This document shows positions 17,320 through 26,245 of a DNA stretch of 64,000 nt, piece after piece. A program made the position numbers and the translations under genes. Origin of the DNA: Acidisarcina polymorpha. GTDB lineage: Bacteria; Acidobacteriota; Terriglobia; Terriglobales; Acidobacteriaceae. The stretch is from positions 1,302,001 to 1,366,000 of the forward strand of contig NZ_CP030840.1 in the NCBI RefSeq assembly GCF_003330725.1. The letters run 5' to 3'. Positions within the stretch are counted from its first letter, which is position 1. The number at the start of each line of letters is the position of its first letter. A model generated the notes under the pieces. It did not search any database and was not told the DNA's origin. It was given only the letters and a program-made list of their open reading frames with translations.

Positions 17320-17427
17320 ATCTCCCAGTATACAGGCGAAGCCTCTTCTCCAAAGAGAACGACTTTGGAGTACCACTTTGATTCGGTAGGCATTACCGGA
17401 TATGGTACGAACCCAACTCCTGGGCGT

Positions 17428-18024
17428 CTATGCCCAAAATCGTTCCATCTTCAGCTGAAAACCCTCGACAGGCGGATTGCCTTCCAGGAACTCCGGCTTG
17501 AGGATCGTCTCCGGCGCTAGCCCAGGACGGTAGATGATCGCCAGCTTCCGAATCGGATCGATGAGCCACGCAAGCTGGGCGCCGTTCGTTATCCACTTCA
17601 GCATCTTTTTCTCGACGGCAGCCGCGCGATCGCTCGGCGAGCGCACCTCGACCACAAAATCGGGGCAAAACTGACCAAATTCCTCTTGCTGTGCCGGCGT
17701 CAAGGAGTTCCAACGTTCAGACGAAATCCAAGCCGCATCTGGCAGACGCAAGGATGTATCCGGCAGGCGAAATCCCGCGTTGGCGTTGACCGCGAAACCG
17801 TTGCCTGTATGCTCTACCCAATCATCCAGCTTGCGGAAGACATAGCCCTCGATATTGCTGCCCTTCAGGCCCAGTGGAGTCATCACGAGGATTTCTCCCC
17901 TCTCATTCATCTCAAACTGATAGGGCTCGTTGGCTTTGCAGAAAGCAAGAAATTCGTCATCGCTCAGGCGAGCGGCAGGGACAATCTTCGCAGGCAGAGT
18001 CAATAGCTCTAAAGACGATCCCAT
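17428..18024 (-). CDS. Uma2-family (DUF820) PD-(D/E)XK nuclease-fold protein
   Basis: This 198-aa protein is of the Uma2/DUF820 family, which has a restriction-endonuclease-like fold. LPDAAWISSERW and CPDFVVEVRSPSD carry the acidic residues and the E-V-R strand expected of the fold. The terminal part (LAIIYRPGLAPE) is typical of the family. Many copies are scattered through cyanobacterial, acidobacterial and other genomes with no proven function. There is no methyltransferase partner here, so it should not be read as a restriction system. The ATG at 18024 has GGAG eight bases upstream; that GGAG can pair with the CTCC directly before the start. Confidence 0.88.
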   Translation of the reverse strand: MGSSLELLTLPAKIVPAARLSDDEFLAFCKANEPYQFEMNERGEILVMTPLGLKGSNIEGYVFRKLDDWVEHTGNGFAVNANAGFRLPDTSLRLPDAAWISSERWNSLTPAQQEEFGQFCPDFVVEVRSPSDRAAAVEKKMLKWITNGAQLAWLIDPIRKLAIIYRPGLAPETILKPEFLEGNPPVEGFQLKMERFWA

Positions 18025-18078
18025 GGAGGCTACTCCTTCAACGATTCTACTCGTCCGTCCCTAAGGGTGCGCCACCAC

Positions 18079-19803
18079 CTACCGGCTGCCACGCAACAAC
18101 TGTTCAGCATGCTTCACCGAGGTCTCGGTCACCGCGGCTCCGCTGAGCATTCGCGCAATCTCCTGCGTTCTTTCGGACTCATCCATCAGCCGGATCGCCG
18201 TCTTGGTTCGCCCCTGATGTTCGCGTTTTTCGATGAGGAAGTGTTGGTCGGCAAAGGCGGCTATTTGCGGCAGATGGGTCACGCACAAGATCTGTTGCGC
18301 GCGCGATAGCTCCTTCAGCTTCTGGCCCACCGCTTCAGCCGCGCGCCCCCCAATGCCGATGTCGATTTCGTCGAAAACCAACGTGCGCGGCGCCGCTGTT
18401 TTCTTCTTTCCTCCCTTTGCCGAAGCATGGGAGGCAGCCAGGTTAGCTCCCTCTTCAACGCTGACCTTCAACGCGAGCAGCACCCGGGACATTTCGCCGC
18501 CCGAGGCAATCTCATCAAGCGGCTTCAGCGGCTCGCCAGCATTCGTCGCAATCCGGCATTCGACCGTGTCCCAGCCATGCGACGTCCAAAAGGTCTCTTC
18601 TTGCCTCGAGGCGACTCCCACCGCGAACTTCACCTTCATGGCCAGGTCGTTGATCTGGTGCTCGGCGAGCTTTTCCAATCGCTTGGCCGCCGCAATCCGT
18701 TCTTTGCTGAGCGAAGCAGCCGCCGAACAATAGCGCTCCGCTGCTCGCAACAGATCCGCCTTGAGGCTTTTCAGGACTTCGTCACGATTCTCAATCTCCG
18801 CCAGCTTCGCGGAAACCTCCTCGCCATAGGCGATGACCTCGCTGAGCGTTGATCCGTATTTGCGCTTCAGCCGTTCCAACAAGGCCAGACGGTCTTCAAT
18901 CTCCGCCAGCCTCTCGGGCGACGCCTGAATACTCTCGGCGTAATCGCGAACGGTTGCACCAACATCCTCAACCACCGCCCGCGCCGAGGCAAGCTGCTCC
19001 GCTGTCTCTACAAACTTGTGATCGAAGCGAGCCAGTTCGTCAAGGTGCTTCTCAGCAGCCCGCAGATTTCCTTCCGCCGAACTGCTTCCCTCGTACAGCA
19101 GTTCATAAGCACTCATCGCCGCCGCGTAAAGCTTCTCGGCATTCGCGAGGATGCGCCGCTCATTTTCGAGAGCTTCGTCTTCTCCTGCGACCGGCCGAAC
19201 GCCGGCAATCTCTTTGTTCTGAAAGCTCCAGAGATCAGCCGCCCGGAGCCGGTCCTGTTCATCGCGCTCGAGATCGTCCAGGCGGGTAGAAATCTCGCGC
19301 CAATTCGCAAATGCCGCCGAGACTGCCGTTGCCAGCTCCCCATCGGCAGAGATCCCGGCAAACCGGTCCAGCAGGCCACGCTGCTGGGCCGCGTCAAAGG
19401 CGCCCAGCGTCTCAGACTGAGCATGGATCAGCGCCAGTTCTGGGGCCAACTGACGCAAAACGGTCACTGTCGCCGGCTGGTTATTCACATAGACGCGACC
19501 CTTGCCGTTCGGAAGAATCTCGCGCCGCAGAATGACCTCTTCGCCATCGCCGTCAAGTCCGTTCGCCTCCAGCGCGGCCTCTGCCCCAGCCGTACTCTCA
19601 AAAACACAGGCCACTACGGCCCGGTCCGCTCCGTGGCGAACCATGTCCGAAGAGGCCTTATCACCCATTAGCAGCGCCAGAGCGTCCACCAGAATCGATT
19701 TCCCCGCGCCCGTCTCACCAGTCAGCAGGTTCAGCCCAGGCCCAAAGACGGCGACCGCGTGATCGATCACCGCATAATTTTCAGCCCGCAGTTCGAGCAG
19801 CAT
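18079..19803 (-). CDS. recN: RecN DNA repair ATPase
   Basis: This is a 574-aa SMC-like protein acting in double-strand break repair. The Walker A motif GETGAGKS lies near residue 31, the long central region is a coiled coil (Glu-, Ala-, Leu- and Arg-rich), and the C-terminal half-site shows the ABC signature EIASGGEMSRVLLAL and the Walker B FDEIDIGIGG. ATG 19803 begins MLLELRAENYAVI, as RecN proteins do, and has AGAGGG upstream. The longer frame to 19857 runs through a strong hairpin and is not likely to be coding. The call is secure. Confidence 0.96.
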   Translation of the reverse strand: MLLELRAENYAVIDHAVAVFGPGLNLLTGETGAGKSILVDALALLMGDKASSDMVRHGADRAVVACVFESTAGAEAALEANGLDGDGEEVILRREILPNGKGRVYVNNQPATVTVLRQLAPELALIHAQSETLGAFDAAQQRGLLDRFAGISADGELATAVSAAFANWREISTRLDDLERDEQDRLRAADLWSFQNKEIAGVRPVAGEDEALENERRILANAEKLYAAAMSAYELLYEGSSSAEGNLRAAEKHLDELARFDHKFVETAEQLASARAVVEDVGATVRDYAESIQASPERLAEIEDRLALLERLKRKYGSTLSEVIAYGEEVSAKLAEIENRDEVLKSLKADLLRAAERYCSAAASLSKERIAAAKRLEKLAEHQINDLAMKVKFAVGVASRQEETFWTSHGWDTVECRIATNAGEPLKPLDEIASGGEMSRVLLALKVSVEEGANLAASHASAKGGKKKTAAPRTLVFDEIDIGIGGRAAEAVGQKLKELSRAQQILCVTHLPQIAAFADQHFLIEKREHQGRTKTAIRLMDESERTQEIARMLSGAAVTETSVKHAEQLLRGSR

Positions 19804-19812
19804 GGTCCCTCT

Positions 19813-19855
19813 GGGAGCATTCTTGCACGAAGGCGTCCGCCTCGTGCAAACTCCC
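19813..19855 (-). promoter_or_regulatory. Strong hairpin directly before the recN ribosome site
   Basis: The inner stem pairs TTGCACGA (19823-19830) with TCGTGCAA (19842-19849), continued by GGC/GCC around a 4-nt loop. Outer arms GGGAG (19813-19817) and CTCCC (19851-19855) close it. It ends a few bases before the recN Shine-Dalgarno. It could be a translational control element of recN or a terminator for the upstream phosphoesterase; a T-run is lacking on the minus strand. Confidence 0.45.
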
Positions 19856-19944
19856 ACTTTTCCATCCCGAACTCTGACCTCCTGACGGCGTACGAAGCGG
19901 CGGGTCGAACGATTCGGTTTCGGCTCAACTTGTTTTCGCCAGCT

Positions 19945-21264
19945 TTACGACACCGTCCGGTTCTGGATATTCACCGTGACCACGTCGTCTGGAGTCTTCG
20001 CTCCGGCTCCGTCGGACGCAGGATGAAACTCGATCCGCAGGGTCTCGGCGGTCACAATGATCCGGAGATAGCCGTAGCCGCTATCGTCATAATTTTCAAA
20101 GGTGAGAGTACTGCTGATGCTCACCGGTGTGCGGATGGCGCCATTCGAGCCCGACTGGAGCTTGTTGACATTGTGGCCGCCACATCCAGCAATGATGTAT
20201 GGGATCTGCGTGTTGTTCACCTGCCGTGTGAACCGCTGGTAATTGTGGGCATGGCCGGAGAGCACTGCGTGAGGCCAGAACCCAGCAGTGGTCGCCGCCT
20301 GATCGATGTCCTGCAGCATCCGCGGACTGCCGGAATGCTGGGATCCATAGGTGAAAGGCGGATGATGGACGGCGATGAGCAGCGCTCCCGCATAACTTTC
20401 GCTCTTCGCCCGTCCCAGAGCGGTGGTGAGAAAACTCAGTTGGATATCGCTTACCGGCGACGCCGGGTTCCCTTCACTCGAGATCACCCCGGGATCCTCC
20501 AACACATTGCTGTATATGCCCAGAATGCGCACAAACGGAGCGTCAAAAGTGTAATAGACGCCTGGTTGGATCATGGCCGTTCGCGAAAGGCCGCCGGCAT
20601 CGGTACTGACGACTGGAGTTTCGGAGCAGAAATTTCTCAGGAAAGCTTGCAGAGTCGGGGAAGGATCGGTCTTGTAGACGACCCCGTCATGATTGCCGGC
20701 AATCGCAACGATCGGCGCCGGGTAGTGGCGGTAAGGCTCGTAGAACTGGTCATAGTAATACGCTCCCTCGCCAAAGTTGTAGACGACATCGCCGAGATGA
20801 AAAAAGAACGACGGGACGTCTGCGGCATCGGCTTCATCGAAGTCCGCGACCATCTTGTCGGCCACGAGCGATTGGTTCTGCGGACCTTTTACGCTCCCCG
20901 TATCTCCTACCGAATGAAAGACAGTCTGTGCGGATTCCTCGATCTTGCTAACCACCGCGGAGCCGGCATCGCCCCAAACCTGCGCCAGCGTCAGGATCGG
21001 CTCCGTAGCGCCTCCACGCGCCTCGGGGATAGGTTCCTGCAGGGTGGGATCATTGAGGCTGTAGTCGCCCTCATCGGAGGTCGTGTCGACGAAGCCGGAA
21101 GGGTCAGGGCTTGGCGTCGGCTGCGCGAAGACCGGCTGCCCAGGCGCGGGAGCAGGCGCGGGCGTCGGATCCGATGCTGTTGGCGGAGTCGGCGCGGACG
21201 GGTCAGGCGCCGGCTTGGGGTGCTTGGTGGGATGAGATTTTTTCGGATGTTTGGGGGCGGCCAT
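19945..21264 (-). CDS. Metallophosphoesterase with Pro/Lys/His-rich N-terminus
   Basis: This is a 439-aa calcineurin-like phosphoesterase related to purple acid phosphatases. Metal-binding motifs are FHLGDVVYNFG, IAGNHDG, VHHPPFTYG and LSGHAHNYQRF, in the normal order over residues 150-330. The first 60 residues are an unusual Lys-, His- and Pro-rich stretch (KHPKKSHPTKHPKP, then Pro-Ala-Thr) with no classical signal peptide, so its location is unclear. The ATG at 21264 has a good AAGGAG site. A second, only distantly similar phosphoesterase lies at 44.5-45.8 kb. Substrate is unknown. Confidence 0.85.
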   Translation of the reverse strand: MAAPKHPKKSHPTKHPKPAPDPSAPTPPTASDPTPAPAPAPGQPVFAQPTPSPDPSGFVDTTSDEGDYSLNDPTLQEPIPEARGGATEPILTLAQVWGDAGSAVVSKIEESAQTVFHSVGDTGSVKGPQNQSLVADKMVADFDEADAADVPSFFFHLGDVVYNFGEGAYYYDQFYEPYRHYPAPIVAIAGNHDGVVYKTDPSPTLQAFLRNFCSETPVVSTDAGGLSRTAMIQPGVYYTFDAPFVRILGIYSNVLEDPGVISSEGNPASPVSDIQLSFLTTALGRAKSESYAGALLIAVHHPPFTYGSQHSGSPRMLQDIDQAATTAGFWPHAVLSGHAHNYQRFTRQVNNTQIPYIIAGCGGHNVNKLQSGSNGAIRTPVSISSTLTFENYDDSGYGYLRIIVTAETLRIEFHPASDGAGAKTPDDVVTVNIQNRTVS

Positions 21265-21632
21265 AATGCTCCTTCGTCTTTGAATACAACGACGATCCAG
21301 ATCCGACGTCGCTCGACCACCATCCAGGCAAATCGCTTTTACGGAAACGCTGCCGGCAGGTTGCCATTTGGACGCGGCTATTCTGAATCGGCTCTAGAAT
21401 AGACCTTTTCCATTCACCTGCGATCAACGCCACGTTGCTATTCGAGCCTGGATCCATTTCGAAAACACAAGAGTTGACCCTCGCAATTTGCCTGCCAGAG
21501 TGCTAGCGAATTAGGCACTCCCTGCCGATCTTTCTTGGTAATCGGGCAAACGTTCGATAGATTCTGTAGTCAATAGTTACAGACGGATGAATTTCAGCCA
21601 GGCAAGGCATTCGGTTAGGCAAAGGAGAATGG
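21265..21632. other. Divergent intergenic region (368 bp)
   Basis: I see no gene here. It holds the start signals for the phosphoesterase (minus) and the 178-aa protein (plus), a 7-bp inverted repeat CTATTCT/AGAATAG (21378-21384 and 21396-21402), and GAGTGC/GCACTC arms at 21498-21520. The latter resembles CIRCE half-sites in the wrong order. Confidence 0.5.
21535..21563 (+). promoter_or_regulatory. Candidate sigma-70 promoter for the 178-aa gene
   Basis: TTGGTA (21535-21540) and TAGATT (21558-21563) are separated by 17 bp and lie 70 bp before the start at 21633. The match to consensus is moderate. Confidence 0.35.
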
Positions 21633-22169
21633 ATGGTCCCTGAATCGCATTCGCTTCGTCACCTCTTTCACCAGTTGGTGGAAGACTGTTATGCCGAGCA
21701 TGTCGGCATCCGCGATACGGAAGTATCGAGCTATGTCGCTGACCTACTTACAGATTTCTGCGAAACCGACCGGCTCTATCGCTTACGGGATGCCAGCGGT
21801 CGCCCGCTTGAAGAGGTTGGCGAGATGATGGCCGCCTCCGATCCTGTCCACGGCACCGCTGCCTCTTTCGACGAGGAGCGTCACATTCGCAAGCACATCG
21901 GCGACTACACTCTTTTTCTTACCGGCATGTACCCAGAGTCGCTCCATCTCTGGAGGCAGCGGGTTCGCTTCCTGCAGATGGTCAGGGCGGGCAAGGAGAG
22001 CTACTGGATCGTCTCTCAATTCAATGTCTTCGAATACGCTCAGGAGGCGCCTCTCTTCCAGAAGCTTGCTGAATCCTTCGAAGGCTGCGTTTACGGATTG
22101 ACCAAGGTACGCGGGGAGATGGAAAAGCGCATGGCGTTGCCGCCGTCCACGCAAACGCGAGTGATGTGA
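21633..22169 (+). CDS. Conserved-looking hypothetical protein (178 aa)
   Basis: This is a soluble, mostly helical protein of 178 aa with no signal or membrane segment. Visible features are an acidic N-terminal helix pair, the Tyr/Phe-rich segment HIRKHIGDYTLFLTGMYPE, and a C-terminal helical part with Arg/Glu/Met. The start is well supported by AAAGGAGAAT at 21621-21630, and a terminator follows 34 bp after the stop, so this is a genuine single-gene transcript. I do not recognise the family and suggest no function. Confidence 0.72.
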   Translation: MVPESHSLRHLFHQLVEDCYAEHVGIRDTEVSSYVADLLTDFCETDRLYRLRDASGRPLEEVGEMMAASDPVHGTAASFDEERHIRKHIGDYTLFLTGMYPESLHLWRQRVRFLQMVRAGKESYWIVSQFNVFEYAQEAPLFQKLAESFEGCVYGLTKVRGEMEKRMALPPSTQTRVM

Positions 22170-22202
22170 GACGAGTCACAATCAAAGAATTACTGAAGGG
22201 TT

Positions 22203-22237
22203 AACGGCACATTTCCTGATGGATCTGTGCCGTTTTT
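22203..22237 (+). terminator. Rho-independent terminator
   Basis: A 9-bp stem AACGGCACA (22203-22211) / TGTGCCGTT (22226-22234) with a 14-nt loop is followed by more T residues. It ends the 178-aa gene, before the convergent sulfatase gene. Confidence 0.85.
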
Positions 22238-22253
22238 CCCTCTTCCCCTGTTT

Positions 22254-24176
22254 TTAGAACTGCCCTCCGTAGCCGAGGATGCTGAACAGCCCTCCTTGCA
22301 GCCATGTCGTGTCCGGCTGTTCACTTTCAACCAGTTTCCGGTAGACGAGGTGGGCCACCTTCGATTCAATCTGTTTCAGTCGGTAGGGAGGTGGAAGTTT
22401 TTGTTGAAGTTCATTCGGAATGATGTAGTTTGTCAGCAACTGAAAAGCTTCTTCTGCCCGGGGATCACAGGTCGTGTTTTCAAGCTCCATGCGCCCACGT
22501 TCCGTTGCATAGTCGTAGAACTCGAATTCCGCCGAGCTCTTCTTGATAATGCTGGTGGTTTTAAGCCAGTCGGCATAAACGCCAAACTTGAATGCATCGG
22601 TACGATACCCGAGTACGTGCGTGGGGGCGCCCCCTGGATTGAAGTAATCGGGTGCGATTTCATCCGTCGCGTGAAGGACGTACGGACGCCCAGGAGCGTC
22701 TTTGGATTTGAGCATCGAGAGCATATCGTGGCGTCCGCCGTACATCGCCGCGAGCGGGCCCCTCATCCAGTCGGTGCTTCCCCCAGCCCCGATGCTGACC
22801 AGCATTGGCATGAGATCCACCGAGGAAGTAAGGCCGGTGCGGATATCGTCGATATCGCCGGTAAGCTGTCCGCGCGGGTCGACGACGATCAAGGGGACGT
22901 GCCAGGCCTCTTCATACATGGTGGCCAGTTTCCCTTGCGGCAGTCCGTGAGCGCCCGAATATTCGCCGTGGTCCGACACAAAGACGATCACGGTGTTGTC
23001 GACAATGCTGTCGGGCAGGCTGTACAACGTGTCCAGCACCCTCCCTATCTCGCCGTCGACCTTCTTAATGACCTGGGCATAACTGTTTAAGCCCCGTTTC
23101 CAGTAGCTGAAGGGCGCTTTCGCCACTCCTCCATGCAGATCCTTAGCGGGATACTCCTCGATGGTGAAGCCGGTTTGTGATGGGTCCTCGCTGATACCGC
23201 CCCAGATGTATTCGGAAAATGTCTTGATGAAGCCTTGGGTCGAAGGCTTATTCTGCTTCTTCCAGTCTGCCGCGTTCTCCCAATTCGGGGGCAGGTCGGG
23301 AAAGTCGTAATCGGGCGGAGTCTTGAGCATGTTCTCGTCCCACGGCACCTGCGGTCCCGTTCCGGGATAGCTCGCACCTTGGGCGTAGTTGTTTGGATTC
23401 ACCCCGCTATCCGGTGAGAAGAGGTTGGTGAATGTCTGAAATTCGGTCCCGGCGGGGAAAAATTCCCTATCATGAGGGTTTACAAAGCTCGCGGTGAGAC
23501 AAAAGGGGGTATCCCCGGGCTTCACGCCGCTGAGAAACTCAGCCGCCTGGATCGACGTGTAGATGTCGCTGTGATAGCCGTGCTGCCAGTCACCGTAAGT
23601 ACCCTGAAGATTGAAACCGGTCGGATCGGGATAAGTGGCATAGTCGAAGCCGTAATCCTCCAATCCGTTATTGCCCATGTCATCGGGCTTCCGGGCAAGG
23701 GAGACATGCCATTTTCCGCGGTAGGGTGTCTGGTAGCCGAGTTTTCGCAGGAGTTTGCCGTAGGTCGGGTAAGCGGAATTGAGCACCGGTTGCTTATACA
23801 ACAACGGGTTGGTGATGATGGGTGGCGAGATGATCGTGGTGAGCAGCCAGTTCTGCTGCGAGTAGAGGCCGGTGATCATGACGCCCCGGGAAGGAGTGCA
23901 AGCATTTGCGGCAGTGTGGTAGTTGTCGAACTTCACTCCGCGCTGCCAAAGGTCGTAGACATGCGGCATGAACTGCTTGAAGAATCCTGCTGCATCGGTA
24001 ATGCCCTTGGGAAACACCGAGGGGTAACGCAGTTCATCGACAAGAATAAAGAGGATATTAGGCTGGTTCGATTTGTTTGGCGCGTTTTGAGCGGACAGCT
24101 TACTCAAACCAAGACCACTCATTAGGCTCCCGCCTGTCACGGCGGCGGTGGATTTCAGGAAATCTCTACGCTTCAT
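22254..24176 (-). CDS. Tat-exported sulfatase
   Basis: This 640-aa sulfatase (alkaline-phosphatase superfamily) hydrolyses sulfate esters. A Tat signal with KRRDFLK opens the protein, then a hydrophobic Ala/Gly region to about residue 30. NILFILVDE starts the fold. CTPSR at residue 93 contains the Cys that a formylglycine-generating enzyme must convert, and KWHVSL and FVSDHGEYSGAHG carry further active-site and metal residues. No maturase gene is in the window. The C-terminal 130 residues are longer than in minimal arylsulfatases. Substrate (choline-, aryl- or polysaccharide-sulfate) cannot be read from the sequence. It sits alone, with phased repeats upstream. Confidence 0.93.
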   Translation of the reverse strand: MKRRDFLKSTAAVTGGSLMSGLGLSKLSAQNAPNKSNQPNILFILVDELRYPSVFPKGITDAAGFFKQFMPHVYDLWQRGVKFDNYHTAANACTPSRGVMITGLYSQQNWLLTTIISPPIITNPLLYKQPVLNSAYPTYGKLLRKLGYQTPYRGKWHVSLARKPDDMGNNGLEDYGFDYATYPDPTGFNLQGTYGDWQHGYHSDIYTSIQAAEFLSGVKPGDTPFCLTASFVNPHDREFFPAGTEFQTFTNLFSPDSGVNPNNYAQGASYPGTGPQVPWDENMLKTPPDYDFPDLPPNWENAADWKKQNKPSTQGFIKTFSEYIWGGISEDPSQTGFTIEEYPAKDLHGGVAKAPFSYWKRGLNSYAQVIKKVDGEIGRVLDTLYSLPDSIVDNTVIVFVSDHGEYSGAHGLPQGKLATMYEEAWHVPLIVVDPRGQLTGDIDDIRTGLTSSVDLMPMLVSIGAGGSTDWMRGPLAAMYGGRHDMLSMLKSKDAPGRPYVLHATDEIAPDYFNPGGAPTHVLGYRTDAFKFGVYADWLKTTSIIKKSSAEFEFYDYATERGRMELENTTCDPRAEEAFQLLTNYIIPNELQQKLPPPYRLKQIESKVAHLVYRKLVESEQPDTTWLQGGLFSILGYGGQF

Positions 24177-24543
24177 CTAAGCACTCCCTTTCGACCGTAA
24201 CTCTCGCTGCACGCCCTTTCTTTGTCCATACAGAGTCTCTAAAGTGATCTAAATTTGGTCTAACGAATCAGAATTCGCATGACTAAGCCGCCTTCATTCG
24301 GCAAGAGTAGAAGGACGCAATGCCGGCTTAGGATCGCGTTAGAAAAGAGGAATTGAGTGGTGGGGCTCCAAGGAGGCGCAAACGCAGAGGGAGTAGAACC
24401 GGCAGACCGTACCTTCTAGTTACCAAGGAATTTTGCGAAGCAAATCTGACGGGATAAAGGAACGTGGCCTCTCGGTAAATCGAAGGACTTTGCCGATCGA
24501 CTCGGAAACCGTGACAGGTCCCGGAGCGACCGGCGCCTGTCGC
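24177..24543. other. Intergenic region upstream of the sulfatase (367 bp)
   Basis: There is no credible gene. Near the sulfatase end it holds three phased TCTAA motifs. Near the hslU end there is an imperfect hairpin, GACAGG (24513-24518) with CCTGTC (24536-24541) and an inner CCGG/CCGG pair, that could be a weak terminator of hslU without a clear T-run. The rest shows nothing recognisable. Confidence 0.5.
24238..24263 (-). repeat. Three phased TTAGA motifs upstream of the sulfatase
   Basis: TCTAA occurs at 24238-24242, 24248-24252 and 24259-24263, at 10- and 11-bp steps (TTAGA on the sulfatase strand). They lie 62-87 bp before its start. Helically phased short direct repeats are typical of response-regulator or sigma-dependent activator sites. 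Confidence 0.35.
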
Positions 24544-26115
24544 TTACAGGATGTAGCGTGCCAGATCGTGATCCTTCACAATTGAAGCGACCATATGCCG
24601 GACGTATTCCGGATCGATCACAACCACCGTCTCCAACCCTGAAGAGGTCTGACGCTCGATCACCGGCAGCGGGAAGCTCGCGCCGCTCTCTTGTGCGGAA
24701 GCTGCTACGTCGATCAGGTTCCCACTTTCGCCCTTGCGCGCCTTGGTGAGATCGGGAGCGAGGAAGCTAATCTCGTCGAGCACCTTTTCCATAATGGTAT
24801 GCAGACGGCGAGCCCCGATGTTTTCCGTCGTTTCGTTGACGCGGAAGGCGAAGTGAGCCATCTCCTTCAATGATTCCGGGGTGAACTCCAGCTTGAGGCC
24901 TTCGGTATCGAGAAGAGCGGCATACTGCTTCGTGAGAGATGACTTCGGTTCAGTGAGGATGCGAACGAAATCCTCGACAGTGAGCGATTGCAGCTCGACT
25001 CGGATGGGGAAGCGCCCCTGCAGCTCCGGAATCAGGTCGCTGGGCTTCGAGACATGGAAGGCTCCGGCGGCAATGAATAAGATGTGATCGGTTCGCACCA
25101 TGCCGTAGCGGGTATTGACGGTAGTGCCTTCGACGATCGGCAGGATGTCGCGCTGCACACCTTCGCGCGAAACATCCGGGCCGTGTCCGCCCTCACGCCC
25201 GGCAATCTTGTCGATCTCGTCCAGAAAGACGATTCCGGAGTTTTCTACTCGCTCGACGGCGACCCGAGTCACCTGATCCATATCGATCAAGCGGCCTTCT
25301 TCCTCTTGGACCAGATACTCAAAAGCCTCGGCCACCTTCATCTTGCGCTTTTTCGTGCGCTGGCCAAAGAGATTGGGCAGGATGTCCTTGAGGTTAATGT
25401 CCATCTCCTCAACACCTTGATTGGAAATAATTTCAAAAGAAGGGGAGTTCCGCTCCCGCACGTCGATTTCCACCGTACGCTCATCCAGCTTGCCTTCGCG
25501 GAACTGCTGCCGCAGCTTCTCCCGCGTCCGATTGTGAGATTCGTTGCTCGGGTTCGGAAAGCTCAGCGTTCCATCGGACTCATGACTGGGAGCGTCGGCC
25601 GATACCCCCCCAGGAGTCGATGGCGCTGGTGGATTCGCCGTTGACGCCGGCGATGGCGGCGGCAGCAACAAATCCAGCAGCCGCTCTTCGGCATTCATCT
25701 CGGCTTTGTCTTCGACCTCTTCCAGTTTTTCCTCGCGAACCATGTCAATGGCGATTTCAACCAGATCGCGGACGATCGACTCGACGTCCCGCCCCACATA
25801 GCCGACCTCCGTAAACTTCGAAGCTTCGACCTTGAGGAAGGGCGAGTTAGTCAGCTTTGCCAAACGGCGGGCGATCTCCGTCTTGCCGACCCCGGTTGGC
25901 CCGATCATGATGATGTTCTTGGGCATGATCTCATCGGCAAGCTCGGGCGAGAGCTTCTGACGGCGCATCCGGTTACGTAAAGCAATGGCAACTGCACGCT
26001 TGGCGGCGTGCTGGCCGACTACATATTTGTCGAGCTCCGCCACGATCTCTCGCGGAGTCAGATCATCGAGTGCAAGTTCCTGGTCCTCAGCGGCCCCAGG
26101 CAAATAGATCGCCAT
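24544..26115 (-). CDS. hslU: HslU, ATPase subunit of HslUV protease
   Basis: This is a 523-aa AAA+ unfoldase that feeds HslV. The Walker A motif is [11 protein letters not shown] near residue 63 and Walker B is [10 protein letters not shown]. The C-terminal DLARYIL matches the tail that docks into HslV. It is about 80 residues longer than the E. coli protein: a Pro/Ser/Thr-rich stretch of about 45 residues ([16 protein letters not shown] and onward) lies inside the I-domain, and another insert (about 25 residues, ending [10 protein letters not shown]) lies in the C-domain. ATG 26115 begins MAIYLPG, with AAAGGA upstream; the frame extending to 26187 is discarded. It follows hslV by 130 bp. Confidence 0.95.
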   Translation of the reverse strand: MAIYLPGAAEDQELALDDLTPREIVAELDKYVVGQHAAKRAVAIALRNRMRRQKLSPELADEIMPKNIIMIGPTGVGKTEIARRLAKLTNSPFLKVEASKFTEVGYVGRDVESIVRDLVEIAIDMVREEKLEEVEDKAEMNAEERLLDLLLPPPSPASTANPPAPSTPGGVSADAPSHESDGTLSFPNPSNESHNRTREKLRQQFREGKLDERTVEIDVRERNSPSFEIISNQGVEEMDINLKDILPNLFGQRTKKRKMKVAEAFEYLVQEEEGRLIDMDQVTRVAVERVENSGIVFLDEIDKIAGREGGHGPDVSREGVQRDILPIVEGTTVNTRYGMVRTDHILFIAAGAFHVSKPSDLIPELQGRFPIRVELQSLTVEDFVRILTEPKSSLTKQYAALLDTEGLKLEFTPESLKEMAHFAFRVNETTENIGARRLHTIMEKVLDEISFLAPDLTKARKGESGNLIDVAASAQESGASFPLPVIERQTSSGLETVVVIDPEYVRHMVASIVKDHDLARYIL

Positions 26116-26245
26116 ATATCCAATCCTTTGCTGCTCCACAATGTCCGTTTGCCGACAATCGTGGAGCTTTTTGCCACCATCGATCAAAGCACTGTCTGGT
26201 TAGGATGCGGAGCTTAGAGACCCACAAGCAACCGTCTGGAGGCGC

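Noticed and set aside
17428-18024. Uma2 protein as part of a restriction-modification or defence system
   Set aside because: It is a solitary gene with no methyltransferase, helicase or toxin partner; the family is common and scattered.
19759-21402. Long plus-strand frame opposite recN and the phosphoesterase
   Set aside because: It mirrors the codon pattern of the minus-strand genes, is Arg/Gly-rich and shows no motifs; high GC produces such shadows.
21498-21520. CIRCE-like heat-shock operator
   Set aside because: Half-sites are in reversed order, spacing is wrong and one arm has an extra base; the flanking genes are not chaperones.
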